Of a stretch of 64,000 nt of DNA, positions 59,137 through 64,000 are shown piece after piece. The notes under the pieces were generated by a model. It did no database searches, was not told the DNA's origin, and worked only from the letters and a program-made list of their open reading frames with translations. The first letter of the stretch is position 1. Every line of letters starts with the position of its first letter. This DNA is from Candidatus Eremiobacterota bacterium. GTDB taxonomy: Bacteria > Vulcanimicrobiota > Vulcanimicrobiia > Vulcanimicrobiales > Vulcanimicrobiaceae. The DNA is taken from the NCBI GenBank assembly GCA_019235885.1, contig JAFAKB010000086.1, positions 1-64,000 of the forward strand, written 5' to 3'. The position numbers and the translations under genes were made by a program.

Positions 59137-60231
59137 GTGGCGCCGATGACTTCCACCGCGACCGAGCGAGCGGCACCCGCCTCGGCGATTCCGGAGACGA
59201 TGCGCGCGCTGCGCAAGACCGCCGCCGCGCCGGGGTTCACCCTGCAGCACGTGCCCGTCCCCGCGATCGGGCCGAGCGACGTGCTGATTCGGGTCAAAGC
59301 GGTCGGGCTGTGCGGCACGGATCTACACATCTACTCCTGGGACCACTGGGCGGAGCGGCGCGTGAAGCCGCCGCTCACGATCGGCCACGAGTTCATGGGC
59401 GAAGTGGCCGCGGTCGGCGCCGCGGTGAAGGCCGTGCGCGCCGGCGACCGCGTCTCGGCGGAGGGGCACATCGCGTGCGGGGTCTGTTCGCTGTGCCGCA
59501 CCGGACAGGCGCACATCTGCGAGCACGTCGAGATCATCGGAGTCGACACCGACGGCGCGTTCGCCGACTACATTCGCATGCCGGAGTCGAACGTGTGGAA
59601 GCTCGACCCGGCGATCCCCGACAGCTGGGCCGCGGTGTTCGACCCGCTGGGCAACGCCGTCCACACCGTGATGGCGGCCGACGTCTCGGTGAAGTCGGTC
59701 GCGATCACCGGCGTCGGCTCGATCGGGCTGATGGCGATCCCGGTCGCGCGCGCCGCCGGCGCGGCGAAAGTCTTCGCGATCGACGTGAACCCGCAGAAGC
59801 TCGAGCTCGCGAAACGGGTCGGCGCGGACGCGACGTTCTCGGCGGCGCAACCGGATCTCGTCGCGGAGATCGTGCGCCGGACCGGCGGCGACGGGGTCGA
59901 CGTGCTGCTCGAGATGTCGGGTTCGGGACAGGCGATCGACAACGGGCTCGCGATGGTCCGCAACGGCGGCGTCGCGGCGCTGCTCGGGATTCCGTCCGAC
60001 GAGGTCGAGATCAACCTCGCCGAACGGATCATCTTCAAAGGGCTGACCGTGCTCGGGATCAACGGCCGCCGGATGTTCGAAACCTGGTACCAGACGCAGG
60101 CGCTCGTCACCAGCGGCCGCGTCGATCTGACCCCGATCATCACGCACGAGCTGCGTTTCGAGGAGTTCGACCGCGCGTTCGGCTTGATGAAGTCCGGTGA
60201 AGCGGCGAAGATCGTGCTTCACCTCGTCTGA
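59137..60231 (+). CDS. tdh: L-threonine 3-dehydrogenase-like zinc alcohol dehydrogenase
   Basis: The product is 364 aa, an MDR-family enzyme. Catalytic Zn ligands are in VGLCGTDLH and TIGHEFMG. The four structural-Zn Cys are in CGVCSLCRTGQAHIC, and the NAD-binding motif is ITGVGSIGLMAIPVARAAGA. The motif FDPLGNAVHTVM is typical of threonine dehydrogenase. Tdh oxidises L-threonine to 2-amino-3-ketobutyrate, the substrate of the kbl product encoded 1 kb downstream. Start GTG 59137 or ATG 59146. Confidence 0.85.
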   Translation: MAPMTSTATERAAPASAIPETMRALRKTAAAPGFTLQHVPVPAIGPSDVLIRVKAVGLCGTDLHIYSWDHWAERRVKPPLTIGHEFMGEVAAVGAAVKAVRAGDRVSAEGHIACGVCSLCRTGQAHICEHVEIIGVDTDGAFADYIRMPESNVWKLDPAIPDSWAAVFDPLGNAVHTVMAADVSVKSVAITGVGSIGLMAIPVARAAGAAKVFAIDVNPQKLELAKRVGADATFSAAQPDLVAEIVRRTGGDGVDVLLEMSGSGQAIDNGLAMVRNGGVAALLGIPSDEVEINLAERIIFKGLTVLGINGRRMFETWYQTQALVTSGRVDLTPIITHELRFEEFDRAFGLMKSGEAAKIVLHLV

Positions 60232-60234
60232 CGG

Positions 60235-61056
60235 CTACGCCGACTTGGCCTCCAGCTCGTAGAACGTGCGCGCCGGCGCGGCCGGCTCGAACGTTCCCGT
60301 CTCGACGCGCGGGCGGCGCGTGCGCGCCTGCAGCGCCGCGGCACGTTCCACCAGCAGCGGCTGCTCGCGGCTGATCGCGACGTGGCTGCGCTCGGCGTAG
60401 CGGACGAGCTCCGCGAGGTCGTTCACGACGAGCGCGTCGTTCGGCTGCGCCGACCACGGCCGCACCGCGACCGGGAAGCCGAGCTCGCGCGCGGCGCGGC
60501 GCGCCTCGCGGAACGTGGTCGCCGCGCGCAGCTCCTCTTCCGCAACGATGCTCCGCCCGCGGGCCAGCATGTCGGGAACGACGACGTCGTCGACGAACTG
60601 CGCGAACGCGGCCGCGACCTCGGCCGGATCGGAGAAGCGCACGTAGCGCACTTGGGCGAGGTCGTCGAGATCGCGCAGCAGCGTCGTCTTGATCTCGGCC
60701 TGGTCCCACACCGCGAACAGCATTGGAATGCGGCGCCCGCCGTAGATGTTGTACGCGACTTCGAACGCGCCGCTCTCGCTCAAGCCCGTCCGCACGACCA
60801 GCATGACGTCGGCGCTCGCGAGCAGCTTGAGCCGCGTCTCGCGGAAGCGCCGCGGCGCGAACGCGCTCCCCGAGTCGCTGGTGAACGCCTCGCGGAAGCT
60901 CGCGTTGTCATGCGCTTTCGTCCCGGTCAGCAGGTCGAGAGCGTAGCGGCGGTCTCCGACGAGCCCGCCGATTCCGTCGAGCGCGGCTTGCACGACGCGC
61001 GCTTCGCGTTCGGTCGTTTGCGTGAGGGGTTGCCGAACGAAAACCTTGATCGCCAT
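60235..61056 (-). CDS. Two-domain protein: nucleotide-sugar-hydrolase-like N-terminus and CarB-like C-terminal segment
   Basis: The product is 273 aa. The N-terminal part (about residues 1-160) has a Rossmann-like pattern: KVFVRQPLTQTTEREARVVQ, ADVMLVVRTGLSESGAFEVA and IPMLFAVWDQ. It recalls the nucleoside 2-deoxyribosyltransferase fold. Residues about 170-240 (TFREARRAARELGFPVAVRP, DLAELVRYAERS, EQPLLVERA) closely resemble an ATP-grasp subdomain of carbamoyl-phosphate synthase large chain, without the rest of that enzyme. The combination is unusual and function is unknown. It converges with tdh and diverges from kbl. Confidence 0.6.
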   Translation of the reverse strand: MAIKVFVRQPLTQTTEREARVVQAALDGIGGLVGDRRYALDLLTGTKAHDNASFREAFTSDSGSAFAPRRFRETRLKLLASADVMLVVRTGLSESGAFEVAYNIYGGRRIPMLFAVWDQAEIKTTLLRDLDDLAQVRYVRFSDPAEVAAAFAQFVDDVVVPDMLARGRSIVAEEELRAATTFREARRAARELGFPVAVRPWSAQPNDALVVNDLAELVRYAERSHVAISREQPLLVERAAALQARTRRPRVETGTFEPAAPARTFYELEAKSA

Positions 61057-61119
61057 AATGTCGAACCACCCGTTTTCCGACAGTTACGAATGTCGCGGTG
61101 CTGAAAGCGCGCCGCGTGC

Positions 61120-61158
61120 CCCTATTACAACCGCCCGGGCGTCCGGAAGTCAATAGGG
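61120..61158. promoter_or_regulatory. Inverted repeat in the divergent promoter region before kbl
   Basis: CCCTATT (61120-61126) and AATAGGG (61152-61158) flank 25 bases with an inner CCGG...CCGG. It lies between the divergent two-domain protein gene and kbl and could bind a regulator. Confidence 0.3.
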
Positions 61159-61244
61159 ACCATTGGCCTTTCGGAACTGGGTGGTGCGGCTCACAAAGCT
61201 TGCCTGCTTGGAAACCGTGCGCGGCGTTCCGAAGCGAGACTGCG

Positions 61245-62444
61245 ATGAACGCCGCCTTCGAAGCCCGCCTCAACGCCGACCTCGACGCCCTGCGCGCCGC
61301 CGGGACGTACAAGCGCCTGCGCCACCTCACCGGGCCGATGGCCGCCGAGGTGCACATGGAGGAGGCGGGCGACGTGATCGTCCTCTCCTCGAACAACTAT
61401 CTCGGCTTGGCGGACCATCCGGACGTCGTCGCCGCCGGGATCGCGGGGCTCAAGAAGTACGGCGCCGGCACCGCCTCGGTGCGCTTCATCTGCGGCACCT
61501 TCGACGTGCACCGCGAGCTCGAGGAGAAGATCGCGGCGGTGTTCGGCTTCGAAGCGGCGCTCTCGTACGTCTCGTGCTGGACCGCGAACGAGGGACTCAT
61601 CCCGACGATCGCGACCGCCGGCAACACGATCATCAGCGACGAGCTGAACCACGCCTCGATCATCGACGGCTGCCGGCTCGCCGGCGCGAAGCGCGCGCGC
61701 TACAAGCACGGCGACATGGCGGATCTGGAGCAGAAGCTGCGCGAAGCCGAAGGAACCGCGTTCATCGTGACCGACGGCGTCTTCTCGATGGAAGGCTCGA
61801 TCGCGAAACTTCCCGAGATCGTCGAGCTCGCGCGCAAGTACGGCGCGGTGACGATCGTCGACGACTCGCACGGCACCGGCGTGATGGGCAGGACCGGGCG
61901 CGGCACGATCGAGCACTTCGGGCTTGAGGGCAAGATCGACATCCTCACCGGGACGCTGGGCAAAGCGCTCGGCGGCGCGGCCGGCGGTTTCGTCGCCGGA
62001 TCGAAAGCGCTGGTCGACACGCTGGTGCAGCGCTCGCGCACGCAGCTGTTCTCGAACGCGCTGCCGGCGACCGTCGCCGCCAGCGCGCTCAAAGCGATCG
62101 AGATCCTGGAGTCGCAGCCGCAGCTCGTCGAGCAGCAGCGCGAGAACACGCGCTACTTCCGCGACGGTTTGAAACGGCTCGGCTTCAAGCCGCTCGAGGG
62201 GCCGAGCGCGATCGTCCCGATCATCGTCGGCGACACCGCGTTCGCGATCGCGATGAGCGACCGGCTGCTGCAGGAGGGCGTGTTCGTGACCGGGTTCGGC
62301 TTCCCGGTCGTCCCCGAAGGGACGGCGCGCGTGCGCGTGCAGATCTCGAGCGCGCTGACTCGCGAAGAGCTCGACCGCGCGCTTGCCGCCTTCGAGAAGA
62401 TCGGCCGCGCGCTCGGCGTGATCGCGAGTACCGTCACCGCCTAA
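61245..62444 (+). CDS. kbl: 2-amino-3-ketobutyrate CoA ligase (glycine C-acetyltransferase)
   Basis: The product is 399 aa, an alpha-oxoamine synthase. It has NNYLGLADHPDVVAAGIAGL, GTASVRFICGTFDVHRELEE, DELNHASIIDG, VDDSHGTGVMGRTGRG and the PLP lysine in ILTGTLGKALGGAAGG near residue 245. It converts 2-amino-3-ketobutyrate and CoA to glycine and acetyl-CoA, completing threonine breakdown with Tdh. ATG 61245 matches the family N-terminus; an upstream in-frame start is not conserved. Confidence 0.93.
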   Translation: MNAAFEARLNADLDALRAAGTYKRLRHLTGPMAAEVHMEEAGDVIVLSSNNYLGLADHPDVVAAGIAGLKKYGAGTASVRFICGTFDVHRELEEKIAAVFGFEAALSYVSCWTANEGLIPTIATAGNTIISDELNHASIIDGCRLAGAKRARYKHGDMADLEQKLREAEGTAFIVTDGVFSMEGSIAKLPEIVELARKYGAVTIVDDSHGTGVMGRTGRGTIEHFGLEGKIDILTGTLGKALGGAAGGFVAGSKALVDTLVQRSRTQLFSNALPATVAASALKAIEILESQPQLVEQQRENTRYFRDGLKRLGFKPLEGPSAIVPIIVGDTAFAIAMSDRLLQEGVFVTGFGFPVVPEGTARVRVQISSALTREELDRALAAFEKIGRALGVIASTVTA

Positions 62445-62487
62445 ACAGGTGTAGCCCGGGGCCCGGCGGGGGACGACTTTTGTCGTT

Positions 62488-62958
62488 ATGCCGACCGCAA
62501 TGCTTCGCGCGGCGACGGCGCTCATCGCGCTCGCCGCCTTGCTTCCTCTCGCCGCCGCCGCCGCCACCAAACCGTTCACCGGCCCCGCCGGCTGGGAGCA
62601 CAACGTGGCGCTCGCCGCGACGCCGCAAAATCCGCGCGCCTCGGAGACCTGGCGCAAGAGCGACGGCGAGCTTCTCACGTACCTCGCCGACGGCGGGACG
62701 GTGTACGACGACACCGTCGCGCTCGTCAAGAAGAACATCGCGGACAACGCGTTCAAGACGAGCCTCGACACCGATCGCAAGTGCGAGGGCCGCCGCGCGC
62801 ACGAGCTCGAGATGACGTTCGGAACGTCGGTCGTCCATCAGCTGATCGTCGACGATGCGCCGGGCGTGACGAAGCTGACGTACACGCGCAATCAAGGCGT
62901 CCCGATGGATCCGGACGTCACCGCCGCGCTCAACGCGTACTGCGGCCCTTCGACGTAG
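62488..62958 (+). CDS. Uncharacterised secreted protein
   Basis: The product is 156 aa with a signal peptide (MPTAMLRAATALIALAALLP, LAAAAA). The mature domain has WEHNVALAATPQNPRASETW, TYLADGGTVYDDTVALVKKN, one Cys pair (KCEGRRAH ... AYCGPST) and a strand HQLIVDDAPGVTKLTYTRN. It appears to be a small periplasmic or secreted protein. No family is recognised. It is 43 bases downstream of kbl. Confidence 0.7.
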   Translation: MPTAMLRAATALIALAALLPLAAAAATKPFTGPAGWEHNVALAATPQNPRASETWRKSDGELLTYLADGGTVYDDTVALVKKNIADNAFKTSLDTDRKCEGRRAHELEMTFGTSVVHQLIVDDAPGVTKLTYTRNQGVPMDPDVTAALNAYCGPST

Positions 62959-63164
62959 CACACAGCGCAAGAACTGCCACGGAAGCGCACTACGGTCCGG
63001 CGACAAACGTTGCCGGACTTTTACGTTGGTGTGACGAGCGGCACGTACGCCGTGCCGCCGTTAGGTGTACCATCGCCGTGGGACCCAACGGGGTGTTCGG
63101 TCTCCGACACGATCTGGCACACCTGCCGACGGGGTCCGCTCACACAGAAAGGACCCATAGTCTC

Positions 63165-63662
63165 ATGCGCAAGTCTCTTGCGGTTTTTCCGCTTTTGGCG
63201 CTGCTTGCCGCGTGTTCCGGCGGCGGCGCGAACCAAACGATGCTGCCCGGGATGCCGGGTGCCGGCAGCACGCACCAGAGTGGCGGCGCGGCGCGCCACG
63301 CGATGTCGACGACGACGATCAACTACATCCTCGGCTCGGCGAGCTATCCGTCGGGCTACAATCCGACCTGCGGAACCCACCTCAACCTCTACCAGACCAA
63401 CGGCATCTCCGTGTGGGGTCCGGTCTTCTCGACCGGCGGCGGCGAGGAGTGGGTGACCTACGTCGGCCCCTGCCATGCGGCGGCCGGCGACTCGATGACC
63501 GCGACGCTGGTCGACGTCTACGGCCACCTGACGTTCCCCTCGCATCCGAGCCCGGGTAACTTCAGCATCAACGACACCGGCCAAGACTCGCACGCGACGC
63601 TCACGGTCACCGACAACACGACCGGCGCGTCGATCACGACGGACGTCTGGTACTCCTACTAG
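63165..63662 (+). CDS. Putative lipoprotein with a beta-sandwich-like domain
   Basis: The product is 165 aa. It has a signal peptide with lipobox (MRKSLAVFPLLALLAAC), a Gly/His linker, and then a compact domain: NYILGSASYPSGYNPTCGTH, GEEWVTYVGPCHAAAGDSMT, HATLTVTDNTTGASITTDVW. Two Cys could form a disulfide. Extracellular; function unknown. Start ATG 63165 begins the signal peptide and follows GAAAGGACCC. A strong terminator follows 25 bases after the stop. Confidence 0.7.
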   Translation: MRKSLAVFPLLALLAACSGGGANQTMLPGMPGAGSTHQSGGAARHAMSTTTINYILGSASYPSGYNPTCGTHLNLYQTNGISVWGPVFSTGGGEEWVTYVGPCHAAAGDSMTATLVDVYGHLTFPSHPSPGNFSINDTGQDSHATLTVTDNTTGASITTDVWYSY

Positions 63663-63686
63663 CGCCTAACACGCCCGCGCGAAAGC

Positions 63687-63736
63687 GAACAGGTTCGAGA
63701 AGCATTCACTTCTCGGACCTGTTCCGTTTGTTTCCG
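63687..63736 (+). terminator. Intrinsic terminator
   Basis: GAACAGGTTCGAGAAG (63687-63702) pairs with CTTCTCGGACCTGTTC (63709-63724) over 16 bp with one G-T pair and a six-base loop. CGTTTGTTTCC follows. It ends the lipoprotein transcript. Confidence 0.8.
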
Positions 63737-63793
63737 AAGGCGAGGCGGCGACATGCTGGAAGAAGAGATAGAAAGCCGGTCGAAACGCTGCTC

Positions 63794-64000
63794 ATGCGTC
63801 GTCGCTCTCGGCAATCGAAATGGCCACCATCGCGGTCACACATAGGTGCGGCGATCAACAAGGCAATCTTGGAGGAAGATTGGGCCGGCGCGCGAGCTCT
63901 CATCGAGCGCGAGCTGGAGCTGCGTCCCGACAGTCATTGGTTCTGGAACCGTCTGGCGCTCACGTATTACGAACAATTCGAGTACGCTCGCGCGCTCGAG
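63794..64000 (+). CDS. Start of a TPR-like protein gene (3' end outside window)
   Basis: An open frame runs off the right edge and encodes AINKAILEEDWAGARALIER, ELELRPDSHWFWNRLALTYY and EQFEYARALE, a tetratricopeptide-like helix pair. The ATG at 63794 is the first plausible start but has no clear ribosome-binding site, and the first 15 residues look non-conserved, so the true start may be further in. Function unknown. Confidence 0.5.
   Translation, partial: MRRRSRQSKWPPSRSHIGAAINKAILEEDWAGARALIERELELRPDSHWFWNRLALTYYEQFEYARALE

Overview
The window is 64 kb of high-GC bacterial chromosome. It has outer-membrane hallmarks: a TonB-dependent receptor, many lipobox lipoproteins and a TadG-like protein. 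Its flagellar and chemotaxis set is of the type seen in Firmicutes and other Terrabacteria: FliY-like FliN, FlbD, a TIGR02530-type protein, a MotE-like protein and CheC. GTG and TTG starts and GTGA/ATGA stop-start overlaps are common. This mix suggests a motile, diderm, non-proteobacterial lineage such as Vulcanimicrobiota/Eremiobacterota (WPS-2). That placement is inference; there is no rRNA gene here to test it.

Layout. Positions 1-15.0 kb carry a flagellar operon: fliH (partial), fliI, fliJ, a motE-like gene, fliK, flgD, a TIGR02530-type gene, flgE, flbD, motA, motB, fliM, fliN/fliY, fliO, fliP, fliQ, fliR, flhB. Four copies of one palindromic repeat sit at its gene junctions. Positions 15.1-20.3 kb interrupt the operon between flhB and flhA. 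This block holds two GSCFA-domain genes (the first frameshifted), a sugar aminotransferase of the DegT/DnrJ/EryC1 family, and two paralogous lipoprotein genes on the opposite strand behind a structured leader. Positions 20.5-26.8 kb resume with flhA, a PilZ protein, cheY, cheC, cheA and cheW. A small membrane protein and an RlmD-type rRNA methyltransferase follow.

Positions 28.6-40 kb are an accessory region rich in regulators, decayed genes and nucleases. It includes an HTH protein paired with a 106-aa protein, two LuxR-type regulators, a decayed third LuxR HTH, and a three-gene cassette. The cassette encodes a LigD-polymerase-like protein that appears to lack its catalytic Asp residues and two tandem paralogous winged-helix/PD-(D/E)xK nucleases. 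An HNH pseudogene, an intact HNH nuclease and a broken-off third copy of the nuclease C-terminus follow. Two direct copies of a small RNA-like element with mutually exclusive hairpins flank the region. This is the best candidate for something undescribed.

Positions 40-46.4 kb hold a TadG-like protein, class I fructose-bisphosphate aldolase, an NifU-domain protein, a UbiA/MenA prenyltransferase, a beta-hydroxyacid dehydrogenase and a PhoB/PhoR-like two-component system. Positions 46.4-50.1 kb hold pstS, pstC, pstA and pstB. pstS and pstC each have a near-identical Pho-box-like array of TTAA units. Similar arrays lie near a phosphoesterase/serine-protease divergent pair (55.6 kb) and a TonB receptor (59.05 kb), which suggests one phosphate-starvation regulon. 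Between them are a Rieske/DUF2231 protein, a STAS protein, an ArsP-type permease and secreted proteins. The right end carries the threonine-degradation pair tdh and kbl, separated by an odd two-domain protein, then secreted proteins and the start of a TPR-like gene.
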